NCBI GenBank assembly: GCA_030522415.1
Contig: CM060107.1
Coordinates: 9,196,770-9,260,769 of the forward strand
DNA from: Channallabes apus
Lineage: Eukaryota > Chordata > Actinopteri > Siluriformes > Clariidae
Direction: 5' to 3'
DNA length: 64,000 nucleotides
The notes under the pieces are model-generated. The model was not told where the DNA came from. It saw only the letters and a list, made by a program, of their open reading frames with translations, and made no database searches. This document shows, piece after piece, positions 44,190 to 58,190 of the stretch. A program made the position numbers and the translations under genes. Position 1 is the first letter of the stretch; the number at the start of each line of letters is the position of its first letter.

Positions 44190-44802
44190 TATAACACACG
44201 CAGCACCTGCACCGCCACGCTCCAGCCAGGTGAGGTCGGGGTCACCGGATTACTGAGCCGCAACCTTGTCGCCCCCTAGTGTGTCTACATAGTTATGTCT
44301 CCCCATCACTAACGCGGTGCACCTGTGTCATTCCCCTGTGTGTCATTATAAAAGCCAGTCGAACCCGTAGGTTTTTGTCCGTTCACTGTTTGTCACCGTT
44401 GATGTTGCAGCTCGAATGCTCCTCACCTCTCTGTCTGCCTGTTCTCTTCTCCAGAGCTGATCTAGTCACCGTGGTCGGGGTAAGGCCGGCAAACCCGGCA
44501 CCTACGATTAAGACTGAACTCGGACCGCAGGACGCGCTCTCCATGTAAAGATAAGGACTTGAGTATTTCGTTGAGAAAAGCACCTGCTTATGTGTGTGTT
44601 TGAGTTGATACGCGTCAGATCACGGAGAAGAGCCCTGAGACGCAAACCAAGCGAGCGAGCTGTGTTTTTGTTTGTTTTTTCTATATGTGCTTCCTTCGTT
44701 ACAAGAGAATATTGAATACAAGACACAAATAAACGGTGTGACCACGTTCACTTGAAAAACCTGCATTCTTTGCGTCTTTTCTATCACCCCAGAGACATGA
44801 CA
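44190..44802 (+). repeat. Solo LTR (613 bp) nested in the CACTG element
   Basis: Flanked by ATTTT at 44185-44189 and 44803-44807. It starts TATAACACACG (TG probably mutated to TA) and ends GACATGACA. It has a TATA-type CATTATAAAAGCC (about 44344-44356) and AATAAA near 44729. The CATGACA end matches the chromovirus LTRs. The internal region has been lost by LTR recombination. Confidence 0.78.
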
Positions 44803-44997
44803 ATTTTAAGAGCTATTCTATCCAATTTAGGATTTCTGGACTAATAAAGACAAAATGATATACTCATGCTCAGTTTAAAATTATGATCTAAAATCAAGTA
44901 TTAAAAACAAGTAAGTAATTTTTAAAACAAGGCAAATTATCTATCATGTCTGAAAGTCAGATTTTAAATCATGGCAAGTGTCAGATAATTTGCAGTG

Positions 44998-45925
44998 TAG
45001 AGTATTATGGTGAACTGGTATGTTTAGATGCTGTCTTCCCCACTCTCATTTGATCACTCAGGTTTGTTGACGGTGAGGTAATTGTTTGCTTTACATCTCA
45101 AGGAGCCCTCATGTTTGTGTTTCCTTCTGCCTCTCCCTTTTAGTTATGCTGTCATAGTTAGTCCTGCCGGAGTCCCTGCTTGCACTCTACAGTAAATATA
45201 CATTCACATTATACATTGTGACTGTGACCATACCTAATTGCCATCTCTCCTCCTCTTCTGTTCCTCCCCCTTTCTCTCTCTCTCTCTGTCGAGCTGCTAC
45301 ACATGTCATTCCTGAGCTGCCAGTGATCCAGACTCCCTCTACCCTCCGGACCTGTCTGATCCATCCTGGTACTCCGTTTCTGGTTGGAGGTCTCGTCGCA
45401 TGGATGCCCCTGTGTCTCTTTGGGATGCGTCTGGTGTCTGGGGATGATTCTATCTACTTAGAAGGTGGTTCTGGCCTCGACTGGTGTTGTCAGCTGTTTC
45501 TCTGAGGACTTGACAATTCGATAGTTCAGGACTGGAACTTTCTACAAGTCTATCTGTGTCTCGAATAACTACTGGACTCCATTTTAACATCAATTAACAT
45601 CAACTATTATAGCTGAACCTAACACTTAACACTGTATAAATGCAGATAATTTCCTACTATCTGTTTCACCCAGATGAGGATGGGTTGCCTGTTGAGTCTG
45701 GTTCCTCTCAAGGTTTCTTCCTATTACCATCTCAGGGAGTTTTTCCTTGCCACTGTCGCCCTCGGGCTTGCTCACCAGGGACTGTCTGAACATTTTTGAT
45801 TCATACACATTCACATTCCATACAAACTTAAATAATTCTTTTGATTGTGTAAAGCTGTTTTGAGACAATATCAATTGTTAAAAGCACTATACAAATAAAA
45901 CTGAATTGAATTGAAATTGAATTGT
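44998..45925 (+). mobile_element. LINE copy B, 3' UTR
   Basis: Contains the undisturbed target of C2 (GGTGAACTGG context near 45010) and the 3' tail GCACTATACAAATAAAACTG followed by (GAATT)n-like repeats. Confidence 0.88.
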
Positions 45926-45929
45926 TTAC

Positions 45930-47470
45930 CAAGTCTGGAGTTAACATTACAGCTTACTGTCAGTGATACAAACTCACAATGTCACTCCTCTTTTCATCAA
46001 AAAAGATGCTGAAACTTCGAAAATACTATTAATGTCCCTATTACAAAAGCTGCACTACCCGATGAAGAGTGTTTGTGCTCTCTAAAAATACCTTCAGAAT
46101 CTGACTGAGTGTTGTCTGGATAAATTCACCGTTTATTTATTCTTTGGTTAAGAGTTAATCTGCTGTGACTGGAATATAATGTGATGCAGTTCATGAGGGA
46201 CACAAGCTGAGGCTAGATGTACAGGAGCTAGCGAGCTAAACACTCATAACCAGGTTTATATTTTATCCACTTTGACTGTTAGTTTGCACGTTAGTGAGAG
46301 CGCTTAGTTAAGGAGCTGGATAAAAACAATGAAATGTTTATCAGTTAAGGGGTGAGCGTGTGTGGGGAGGTGTGTGTGTGTGTGTATTCGTGTGTGTGGG
46401 AGATGTGTGTGTGGAGGTATGTGTGTGTCGGGGGGGGGAGGGGGGGGGAGGGGGAGGTGTGGGGGGCTTCAGTACTCGGTAAGTTATAGTTTGGCTTCAG
46501 AGATGAACTAATGCTCATATACGAGTGTTATATCGCTTAACTTATTTGTATGAAAAGCGCATTCTCAAAGTAAATTCTCAGTTAATTTAATGCAGATGAT
46601 AATACAGACAGATAGTGGCTAACGCTAACAAAGTTCAATGGTTAATATTAGCACAGTTTATTTACATTCCAGAATTCCCAAAAACAGTGTTTTACACACT
46701 CTGTGGTGTAGGTTTACTAAGGTCTTTTATTTTTATTACAACTAGATATTCTGTAAAGTTTATTTATCTTTGTCTTCACTAAATTCTCCTGTTGTCTTTA
46801 ATCGGAGTTCCGCTGTGGAGGATTGGGGGGTCAGACAGGTGACGCCTGGCCTTTTGGACCCACTGGAGGAGCTTGAACAAGCTGTTGAAGGAGCTATAGG
46901 AGGGATGACGTCATAGTCCAACAGCTTTAGAATTATGTTTGGTCAGGTCTATATTCTGAACATAGAATTGCAAAACGTCTGATACTTTGGGGGAAACAAA
47001 TACTTAAACTGTTCCATCTTTAATAGTTTTTGAAAATGGATATTTTAATATAAAAGAACGTATTTTACTGACCTTTAAGCAAAATACAACATGTATTCAC
47101 CTGTTTTATACAAATTACTGTTTTACCTTTGACTAGTTTTGGAAGAAAAAATTTTATTTTTAAAGTAATGTGTGCATGTTTTAATTGTTGGGGGATTGTT
47201 TGGGCATTAAAAAAAACATTTACTTGAATCAACTACTTCAATGGGCAAAAAATGGTCAAATAGTCAAAAATTTGGCCTAATGAGTAATAATATCAATAAT
47301 TATTATTATTGTCATAGAAACAAATGAAAACAACAGTTAAACACTTGATCATATGTATCTGTGCTAGTTTGTGTTTGTGATTATGTGACCCATAATAATT
47401 TTTTCTCAGTATCAATACATTTTTGAGAACTCCATCAAAAGAGCAAAGACAAACTTAGAGTGAGAAACCT
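45930..47470. other. Gene-free stretch
   Basis: Includes a TG-rich and G-tract patch at about 46368-46465 and a weakly GC-rich piece near 46800-46915. No coding region is supported. Confidence 0.45.
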
Positions 47471-47476
47471 CAGTGG

Positions 47477-47802
47477 TGTCATGTTTGCGTCGGGTGTGTG
47501 TGCGTGGCATAAATGCAGGAGGCGAGCTGACGGTTCAATAAAGTCTTTATTTTCCCAAAGGAACATACCAAACTACACAAACCTAATAATAGCAACAAAA
47601 GCTAGACGCCTGACTGAGCTTCAGTCAGGCTATATATACGCAAAATAACTCATTAACTTTCCTCGGTTCAGGTGAACTTCTACGTCACCTGACCGAGGTG
47701 CATCTTGGAAACTAGAGTTTAAACAAAAGACAAAACTACAAACAAAAACTCAAACCAAAAGCAAACGGGCGCTTTGGCGCCCTCTAGGGGTTAACCCTTA
47801 CA
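47477..47802 (-). repeat. N2 3' LTR
   Basis: 326 bp. Retains the unmutated GTCTAGCTTT start sequence and GCGTATATATAG promoter on the minus strand. Confidence 0.93.
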
Positions 47803-48727
47803 TTATCCCCCCTCAAAAAATGAGCATCACTGGAGGTCCTGGGCTCCCCCCCCCCCCCAATGTTCCACCTTCTTCCTCCCGTCCTGGAGGCTGGGTGGCG
47901 GAGCTGGAGACGTGCTCGGTGGTTGCAGAGCTGGGGCTGACACTGAGCTCGACGGCGGAGCTGACACTGAGCTCGACGGCGGCAGCGGAGCTGGCACTGA
48001 GCTCGACGGCGGCGGCGGAGCTGGCACTGAGCTCGACGGCGGCGGCGGAGCTGGCACTGAGCTCGATGGCGGCGGCGAAGCTGGCACTGAGCTCGACGGC
48101 GGCGGCGGAGCTGGCACTGAGCTCGGCAGCGGCGGAGCTGATGCGAGGCTCGGCGGCTACTGAAGAGCTGGCACGCTGTCCTCGAAGCCCGGAGGAGGCG
48201 GAAGGATTATGCTCTCCAGGTCGCACGGCGGCTGAAGAGCTGAAGCAAAGTTCTCGTCGCAAGTGGGCAGTGGAGGTGGAGGAAATGCATCCGCCACGCT
48301 GCCCAGTCACTGCTGGTATTCCTTCCCGATGAGCACAGACGGAGGCGGTGGAGGAAACGCGTCCTCGTCGTGCTGCAGCAGTGGCGCGTAGTCCTCCACG
48401 CTGAGTTCAGGCAGTGGCGGGATGGGGAGCACGTCGTCCATGTCATCAGAGGAAGAACTTCCGGGACTACAGCTTGGCTCTCCCGAACCTGGACGAGCAG
48501 CTGTTGGAGCTGCATTACCTGCTCCCGCAGGTCACGAATGCCACTCTCTCTCGGTGCTCCACGATGTCCTCCCGCAAGTCCACCGGCTCAGCGAGCCTGC
48601 AGCCTTCCCAGCTCTGCCAAACCTCTGTCTCGCCGTGCTCCTCGCTGTCCTCCAGCAGTTCCGCCAGCTCCGGCGAGATGGTAACCGCGTCCCCCCAAAA
48701 ATTTTCTAGGAGGGGGCTCCCCGCCAT
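47803..48727 (-). pseudogene. N2 repeat protein remnant
   Basis: The minus-strand Met at 48727 begins a block (SPELAELLEDSEEHGETEV) clearly homologous to the N1 N-terminus. Then come a coiled-coil-like stretch (LQQLLVQVRESQAVVPEVLPL), LPPPPGFEDS (N1: LPPPPGFEDSELA), decapeptide repeats PAPPPPSSSV and a C-terminal KVEHWGG. Frame changes near 48425 and stops break it. Only one coiled-coil block is present, against two in N1. No enzyme domain is present. Confidence 0.8.
47940..48130. repeat. N2 30-bp minisatellite (about 6 units)
   Basis: Units around GCTGGCACTGAGCTCGACGG plus CGGCGGCGGA, on the minus strand encoding PAPPPPSSSV. Same period as the N1 arrays, different sequence. Confidence 0.92.
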
Positions 48728-48740
48728 GCCACTTCAACGG

Positions 48741-48750
48741 TCTAGCTTTC
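48741..48750 (-). other. N2 self-primer binding site
   Basis: On the minus strand GAAAGCTAGAC follows the 5' LTR. AAAGCTAGAC is exactly complementary to GTCTAGCTTT in the 3' LTR copy; the 5' LTR copy carries a C-to-T change (ATCTAGCTTT). The ATG that overlaps this site in N1 is absent here. Confidence 0.75.
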
Positions 48751-49079
48751 TGTCATGTTTGCGTTGGGTGTGTGTGCATGGCATGAATGCAGGAGGTGAG
48801 CTGACGGTTCAATAAAGTCTTTATTTTCCCAAAGGAACATAAACTAAACCCAACAACACAAACCTAATAATAGCAACAAAAGCTAGATGCCTGACAGAGC
48901 TTCAGTCAGGCTATATATACGCAAAATAATTAACTTTCCTCGGTTCAGGTGAACTACTACGTCACCTGACCGAGGTGCATCTTGGGAACTAGAGTTTAAA
49001 CAAAAGACAAACCTACAAACAAAAACTCAAACCAAAAGCAAATGGGCGCTTTGGCGCCCTCTAGGGGTTAACCCTTACA
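48751..49079 (-). repeat. N2 5' LTR
   Basis: 329 bp. Flanked by AGTGG at its outer side. Promoter TATATATA is preserved, but the palindrome has one mismatch. Confidence 0.93.
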
Positions 49080-49084
49080 AGTGG

Positions 49085-52000
49085 TGAGAAACCTCACTGG
49101 AGAATACGGACTATATCTGTAACAATAATAGCTGATTGTTTTTATATTTATGTTTTCGTATATATTTTTAAATGTTCAAATGAACGTTTCAGAGTATATA
49201 ATTTGTCGTGTCATCTGTTTACAGCGTTGGCTGATTTTGTGATTGAGACTCATGGGTTACATTGAAATATTTTTAAGCCTGGCTTTAGTAACCTTGGACA
49301 AATCACAATATAAGCCCTCTCCACGCATGTGCTCTCTCTCATTCTCTCTCGCACACACATACACGCACACACAAAACACATGGAATCGCGTAAAACCAAA
49401 TGAACCTATGTCAAAAATATATAAGCAGTGAAAAATACAGTAGTAAACTGTAGGTGATTCCTGTCCTCCGATAACAGGCGCTAACCCTCTGGAACTGTTT
49501 AGTTGTTTTAGTATTGTTTTCAAGTGTGAATGTTTAAGAGGATTTAATCTGTCTCTGTTGCCGCATCAATTCACAGTTGTGATAAATGATTAATGTCCCA
49601 TCAGATCTTTGATGGGCGACGTTATACTGGTTAAATGACTAAAGAAATACTGATCCGTATGGGCAGATCCAGATATTATGCGCCATTAATCGATTTGTAT
49701 GCCAATTTTTGACTATCAGCGAAAAAACATCAACGAAAACATCATCAAAAATACAACGAAAACAAACCTAAGCAGAAGTTACATTTTAAGCTTTACTTTG
49801 CAGCTAAATATTATCTACCAGTGTATTAAACGGAAATAGTTAAAATACACCATAATGTTAAATACTGTACATAGCCCACACTTGTATTCCGTACCTACAT
49901 ACAACGATCGGTATAGATAAATTACAGATGCTACCATCCTTGTTAAGGATGTCGTGAAAAATATTGCAATAAGTTGTTTTATTAATTAATTAAAAATAGC
50001 ATAAGCATCATGGGTTGTGTATTAAGTGATTTAAATTTGTTTTATTAATAATTTTTTCCTCTTTTTTTACCACATCATCTATTTATGAAACTATGTTGAT
50101 GTAAGTTATGTTATATATTGAATATAGTGTAGGCTGCTTGGGCACTGCAGTTAACTGAAGCAGTCAATGCTCCATCTGGCGGGATTATACAGCATTGCAA
50201 CCATCTTTTTAGAAAGCGCATGGGGGCGTTTATGGGGTGGGGCATCGTTAACTGCGTTATCGCGGGGGATCACATTCCGTGCACGGATCGTGCATGGTCT
50301 TGTCATGGACCTGTCATGCTCCAGGCGGCTGTTTGATGTGGCTCCCACTGTACATACATAGATACATAGATACATAGATAGATAGCAAACAGGCCACACC
50401 TTATACAAAATAAGACACAAACAAAGAAAGTATGAGAATATTGTCACTACAAAAAAAAAAGTAATAATAATAAATTCACGAAATTCCTACATCACATACT
50501 ATACATCAATATGGTTAGGTAAAGCAATCCCAAGCAGAAATGTACTTAAGTAGACGTACAGATATTTGCTGTATTTTTGAGCAGAGTAAAAGTAAACTTG
50601 GAGATGCATAAAATATTTACTTACAGTACATACACTAATAAAATGCATTTACTCAGTTACTTCCCACCTCTGGAAAAAATAAGATAAGAAATATTGAAAG
50701 AAATGTATTCGTCCCACAGTGGGGAAATTCTAAAAGAGACCCATGATGCACTGTACAATAGGGCAGTCAGGTGGATAATCTAACAAGTGGACATGAAGGT
50801 GATTTAATGAGATTATATGTCATATATTAACAAAGAATTCGATGAGGCTGTATGGACATGATTGATATGTACCAATGTACAGGTGGGAACTTGGATAAGG
50901 AATGCATAAGGAATGAATGGTTCAGCAATATACTAGATGAAAACATAGAAAATTCTTACAGGATTCAAATGGTCACTGCAATCATCTAGGCAAACTTGAA
51001 AAAAAATCTAATAGTCAAATAAAAGTGATATCAGAGGTCAATCCCTGTAAATCTTAGAATCCTACATGTTTGGGGACATGATCAAACAGATTTCTACCCA
51101 AGAAAAAAAAAAACATACTGCTGCCTGGCAGATCATTCTTAAATTCCACTGCTCAACAGAGACACTATTCACTAATCCTAGCTCTATAATTAAAAACTAT
51201 AAATTAGATGCTCACACAAATGTCTACAAACCATCAGATGCTGTAAATGCAGCCCCTAGTTTCTAGTCGAGAAGTGCCACGGCACCTATAATTTAGTGCA
51301 GGTAAACTAATTCACCCAAAGCAGAGCAGATAAACAACCCCTGGTGCAGATGAATGGAAAACAAAGCAAACCTCCATAAAGCACGGGTTGGGGTAACAGT
51401 ACTAGCTTTCTAAAAAAGAAAAAAACTATTTATTACAGTATTTGGTTTGGTTATTTATTAAGTTTTTGAAGGAGTTCTCATGTTGAAGCCTTGGTCAGCG
51501 AGAAATTTATCCCTACTGCTCACTTTAAAAGACAACATTCTTCATCTATTTATGGCATTTATCCAGATTGACTTACATTTATCTTATTATACATACAGTA
51601 TGAATAGTTAACAACCATTAATGTTATTGCTATTTATGTTTTAAATAATTTAGTCATCCATATTTAAATAAGCCTGCATAAACATTTTGAAACTGATTTC
51701 AAGATAGCACTTCAAGGAGTAAAAAAAGAAAAGTTTCAATGTTGTCATACTTAATGTACATTTCTACTTAAAGTGACCTTAAGCTCGAATCTTCAGATAT
51801 ATTGACTAATTAAACTTTAATACAAAATAAAAGCAGGTACCTAATATGCGACTTTAAATAACAATCTGCCTTATTTACAAACCTGCATAATGTGGAGCTT
51901 CTCCAATTTCCCAGTGTGCCTAGAGCTTATTATCTTCTTGCAGACAGCTGGTGTGCACCTGCCAGGTGTTGGCAATTACATGGAAATTTTTAAACAGCCT

Positions 52001-52575
52001 AAAACTTAGCTCCGAGCTGCCAGTATCTGTAGCAGGCTTGATCGTGATACAGGAATAGGCTTCTTTTCCGGTCTTCTATGTCTAGTTTTAGTTTCCTAAA
52101 GAAATGTGTATCTCCCAATGACATAATGGTAAATTTAAGGAATATCACATGAGAGTTGTAATACAGAATGGCGGTGATGCGCCCATAGGCATAAAGGTGC
52201 AGTGTTGAGCTGATGACTGACAGTAGGACTGTACTGAATATTAATAGTTAGTATTTAATTGATAGTTGTATCAATTAATTGTATAGTTTTATTAATGATT
52301 TATACATATAGTTAAACACCCCAGTGTTGTTATGCTCTATATCACCACATGTGGAATGCCTCTCCAAGCAGATTACTCAGTCGGAACTTACTGTTGTATA
52401 ATAATTATATTTACAAAAAAAAAAAGCTAAACCAGTGGTATGTAACAAAGTTTATGTCTTAGGTTTTGACTATACATGCAAGCTATGTAAATAATGTTTA
52501 AGAGTTAGTACAGCCATTTTTCATTTTATTTATTCTTTTTTGTGTAAAACATAATATAAAATTAAACCAATCATA
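49085..52575. other. Gene-free stretch
   Basis: No supported coding region. A (CATAGATA)n patch lies at 50345-50390. A GC-richer piece at 50160-50345 carries no recognised domain. Elsewhere AT-rich. Confidence 0.5.
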
Positions 52576-52578
52576 ATA

Positions 52579-54200
<1,622 letters not shown>

Positions 54201-54209
54201 TAGGTCTCC

Positions 54210-54470
54210 TTGGTGGGTTTCCTCCGGGTACTCCGGTTTCCTCCCACAGTCCAAAGACATGTAGGTTAGGTTAATTGACATTCCAAATTGCCCGTAGTGT
54301 GTGAATGTGTGTGTGTATGTGAGTATGTGTGTGCCCTGCGATGGATTGGCACCCTGTCCAGAGTGTACCCCGCCTAGTGCCCGAAGTCTCCTGGGATAGG
54401 CTCCAGGCCCCCGCGACCCTGTATATAAGGATAAAGCGGTACAGAAAATGAATGAATGAATGAATAATAG
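54210..54470 (+). repeat. SINE body and 3' end fragment
   Basis: GGTTTCCTCCGGGTACTCC, CAAAGACATGTAGGTTAGG, GGATTGGCACCCTGTCCAG, then a (GAAT)n tail at 54449-54466. The tRNA-like head is missing; it abuts the Tc1 end. Confidence 0.75.
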
Positions 54471-54569
54471 GTCTCATTTTTAGGCATATAAAACATCAGA
54501 TAAACAATAATACTGTATATAACGTTTTTCATTCTACTATTACTCATCGTCTCTATGCCTTTATCCTAT

Positions 54570-55068
54570 ATTCAGGGTTGCGGAGGGCCTGGATCCTATC
54601 CCAGGAGACTTAGGGCACGAGGTGGGGTACACCCTGGACAGGGTGTCAATCCATCACAGGGCACACACACACACACATACATTCACTCACTGTAGGCAAA
54701 TTGGGAATGCCAATTAGCCTAACCTGCATGTCTTTGGACTGTGGGAGGAAACCGGAGTACCTAGAGGAAACCCACCAAGCACGGGGAAATTCACCCTGCT
54801 ATTATTCAATACAAATAAAGAAAAATAAAGAAAGAATGTGGGCAATACTAAATATCTCCATGATTCACACTCACTCATTGTCTATTCCGCTTTTTCCTGT
54901 ATTCAGGGTTACGGGGACCTGGAGCCCAGGAGTCAGGGTACACCCTGGACAGGGTGCAAATCTATCACAGGGCACACACACATAAACTCAAACTTACACA
55001 CTCATTCACACACTACGGGAAATTTGGGAATGCCAATTAGCCTAATCTGCAGGTCTTTGGACTGTGGA
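54570..55068 (-). repeat. Two tandem SINE-derived units, minus orientation
   Basis: Unit 1 (about 54570-54870) and unit 2 (about 54880-55068) share the order GGTACACCCTGGACAGGGTG, GGCACACACAC, ATGCCAATTAGCCTAA, CTTTGGACTGTGG. Unit 2 stops abruptly at the DIRS-like sequence; a fitting continuation appears at 63684. Confidence 0.65.
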
Positions 55069-55399
55069 GAAAATGGCTCAGGTTACTTTGCTGTAACCCT
55101 GTTCCCTGAAAAGGCGGGTACAAGATGCTGCGTGAAAACGCTATTGGAACATCACTTTGTTCTACTGGTTGTGAAGCATGTGTGTATCAAACACGCCTAA
55201 CCTCATTCAGGTGACATCATCTGATGAGGGGCACCTGCAGGTTGTAAATAGGAGTGAACCGGAAACATGAAAACGTATAACAAGAATACGAAGGCCACCG
55301 CACTCCAAGTGTCTGGACCCCCAGGGTTGTGCACAATAGCCAAAGAGGTCTCAGACATAACTTTGGGATGCTGACTCAAGGACCTGTGAGCCCGGAGCA

Positions 55400-58190
55400 A
55401 CATGGACATTCAAACTATAGAATCTGGCAAATGTGTGCGGGGAGGACCAACCTGCCGCATCACACACTTATTGCAAGGGGACACGTCTTGCCAGAGCAAT
55501 TGAGTGACTTACGCCACTGGCTAGTGAGGTGGACGTAAACCTGAAGAGCACGTAGTGGACACAGTAAGTGAAGTCTTTCCTACTCCGGCACTGTAAAAGG
55601 CGGAGGACAGAAGGTTTCAAGAACAACTGGGTGCATGGTTGAGAATGGAATTCAGAAGATAGTTCGGATGAGGATGCAGAATAGCTTTGACTAGCCCAGG
55701 GGCAAATAAAGGGTGCTTTCCCACAGAAACCCCCTCAGTCAGAACATGACAAGCCCAAATGGCGGCTGCGTACGTTCATATGGTACTAGGGCATAAGCCA
55801 AGGACAACTTTTTTTGTAGAAACTCTGGCACTGAAACAATTTGGCAGTGGACTGAGTCTACAGGCTTTGCCATGCACCAAATTTCAAATACACTCCATTT
55901 GAGGGCATACGTTCTTCTCGTGGAGGGAGCCCTAGCACTTAGTATAGTTTCAATTATGCTGGCTGGAAGACCAGTATCTCTTAATTGGTCCCCCTCAGGG
56001 GCCAGATGTGAAGGTTACAGAGCTCGGGGTGGGGATGAAATATTGTCCCCTGCGCTTGAGACAGAAGATCCCTCCTTACTGGAATCACTCACGGTGAGCC
56101 GTCGAGGTGAGATATTAGATCCAAGAACCACACTCTGGTTGGACAACGGGGAGTTATCAATAAGAGGTGCAAACCCTGTTGACGGACCTTCGCCAGGACT
56201 CCCGGTAGCAGGGCTATCAGAGTAAATGCATAAAGATGTAATCTGGGCCACGTTTGGGCCATCGCGTCCAGACCCAGGGGAGCTGGAGTAGTCAGAGAGT
56301 AGTAAAGGGGACATTGTGCTGTCTCTTGTGAGGCACAGAGGTCCACCTCTGCTACATAAAATCTTTCCCAGATTTGACTGACTACTTCGGGGTGGAGTTT
56401 CCATTCCCCTTGCCTTGGACAGCAAGTCTGTTCCCACATTCATATGCCCCAGAATGTAAATCTCCCTGAGGGGCAGGAGCTTGTCCTGTGCCCAAAGCAG
56501 AAAATGGTGCACTAGCTTGTTCAAGCGGCACTAGGACATGGTATCCTCACAACTGCTCGAGGAAGTATTTCAAGGCCAGAAATAGAGTCATCATTTCGAG
56601 GCAATTGATGTGCCATGCGAGAAGATGATCTCTCCAGATCCCTTGGGCTGGATGGCCATCAAAGACTGCATCCCAGCCCATGAGGGAAGTGTCTGTCGTT
56701 AGCACCTTTTGACGACAAGACGGACCTAGAGTGGGACCCAAAGTCAGAAACTGGGGTCTGAACCACATATAAAGAGTATGAAGCCCCTGGTGCATAACCC
56801 TTATTTGCTTCTGGGGATTGACCCTTGATTAAAATACCCTGGCGCTTAGCCACAACTGATCTCATGCACAGAAGGCCCAAGGGTATCACCTTGGATGCAG
56901 CTGCCATGAGAACTAAAACACTCTGAATGTAATGAAGAATCACTTTCTGTCCTAGCCTGATTTCCTTTAGGGTATTGAGAATGGATTCGACACGCGCAGG
57001 AGACAGCTGTGCCTGCATTGCGATCGAATTCCATATGACACCCAAATACGTTGTCCTCTGAGCAGGAAAGGGAACGCCTCTCCTGGCGTTGAGTCTCAAT
57101 TCTAAAGAATGGAGGTGAGCTAGGACAACATCTCAATGTCTAGCTAGCTGCTAAGACTGAGCCAGGATCAGTCAGTCATCTATATAATTAAAAATACAGA
57201 TGCCCTAGAATCATGGAGCCAGTGCTACATCCGTGCATTTTATATACAGTATGTGCAGGGTGACAGGACTAGGCCAATTTGAAGGACCTCAGGAAGCTCC
57301 TGTGTTGTGACAATATTTGTGTATGAAAATATGCGTCCTTCAGGTTGATTGTCACAAAGCAATGCTCTAATTGGATTTGAGAAACTATGGGAAGCCAAAC
57401 ACATCAAAAGTGTGCCGAAACCGTGGCCACCCGATTGAGCCGCTCTGGGCCGATCAAATATCTACGCGGCCCAGTGGACAGCGCAGCGCGACCATCTGGA
57501 TAGGGCAGAGATGATCTGGTTTATATGCGCGGCCCGGTGGATCAACTTGTGGACCAACTTGAGCAGTGCTGCTCGAATCACAAACCTGTGCGACCCACTG
57601 GCCAGCGCTGCGCGACTCTGATATAAATAGACCCCGCCCACCATCATATTACATTTTATCCACAATTTCCCGCTGTAGTTTAGAGTGCACAAAGTGGAAG
57701 CAGTTTTTTTTTCATACTTAGGCTATAATGATATTGGCAGACATTATGAAGTGGAACTTTATTAAATTTATTATGTTTATTTTTCCTTTATGTGCTTTAT
57801 TTTTCCTTTCCTGCAGTGTTTGATGACAATTTATTTAAAATGTCAGGACTGTTTAATATTGTTTCCACCTTGCCATGCCTGGTTTGTACGTGTGCATCCC
57901 AGCGGGGTAAAATGTAATATGGTGGTGGGCGGGGTCTATTTCTATCAGAGTCGCACACCGCGGCCCAGGTCGCGCAGGTTTGTGATTCGATTCCGCCCAG
58001 AGCGGCTCAATCGGGTGGCCCAGTTTCGTCCCACTTTTGATGTGTTTGGCTTCCAATAAGAAGCAATAATTTTGGCTGTCAACATTTTGATGGTCAGCCC
58101 ACGAAGATGTAAAATTGGATGCAACCCCTCCGTCTCTTTTGGAAACCAGGAAATACTGACTTTAAAAAAGAGTTTAAAATCTTCCGTCAT
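55400..58190 (-). pseudogene. DIRS-like RT-RNase H-tyrosine recombinase pseudogene
   Basis: RT begins near 58150 (TEGLHPILHLRGL), is cut by the MITE, and resumes with HCFVTINLKDAYFH (about 57325-57365) and the active site NYIDD at 57189-57175, followed by a stop. GVPFPAQRTTYLGVIWN comes next. RNase H: TTDTSLMGWDAVFDGHPAQG and HINCLEMMTLFLALKYFL; then YILGHMNVGTDLLSK. A region AEVDLCASQETAQCPLYYSL links to tyrosine recombinase, whose N-terminal part SARAPSTRRTYALKWSVFEI is clear near 55860-55970. The catalytic half is shortened and full of stops. It is inactive. Confidence 0.8.
57388..58055. mobile_element. MITE with long inverted repeats inside the DIRS RT
   Basis: TGGGAAGCCAAACACATCAA at the left and its inverse (TTTGATGTGTTTGGCTTCCA) at the right. 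The arms remain similar for roughly 150-200 bp: CCACCCGATTGAGCCGCTCT, GCGCGACTCTGATATAAATA and GACCCCGCCCACCA recur inverted. Probable TA flanks. It has no transposase. Confidence 0.82.

Larger units (their letters stand above)
43729..44997. mobile_element. CACTG-ended non-autonomous DNA transposon with nested inserts
   Basis: Starts CACTGCAAAAATT and ends AATTTGCAGTG, flanked by TA on both sides (43727-43728 and 44998-44999). LINE copy A shows the uninterrupted sequence with a single TA, proving the insertion. Without the nested SINE and LTR it is about 450 bp and has no transposase. The termini suggest a CMC/EnSpm-like origin, but the superfamily is uncertain. Confidence 0.85.
47477..49079 (-). 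mobile_element. Older, shorter relative of the non-autonomous LTR element (N2)
   Basis: LTRs at 47477-47802 (326 bp) and 48751-49079 (329 bp) differ at about ten bases plus small indels, so the copy is older than N1. A 5-bp duplication AGTGG flanks it (47472-47476 and 49080-49084). On the minus strand the LTR begins TGTAAGGGTTAACCCCTAGA and ends CATGACA, parallel to N1. TATATATA, the CCTGACTGA palindrome, the CCTCGGTCAGGTGA dyad and GTCTAGCTTT occur in the same order as in N1. Confidence 0.93.

Noticed and set aside
47820..48332. Plus-strand 170-codon frame opposite the N2 remnant
   Set aside because: It is the shadow of the minus-strand proline/serine repeat; the motifs shared with N1 are on the minus strand.
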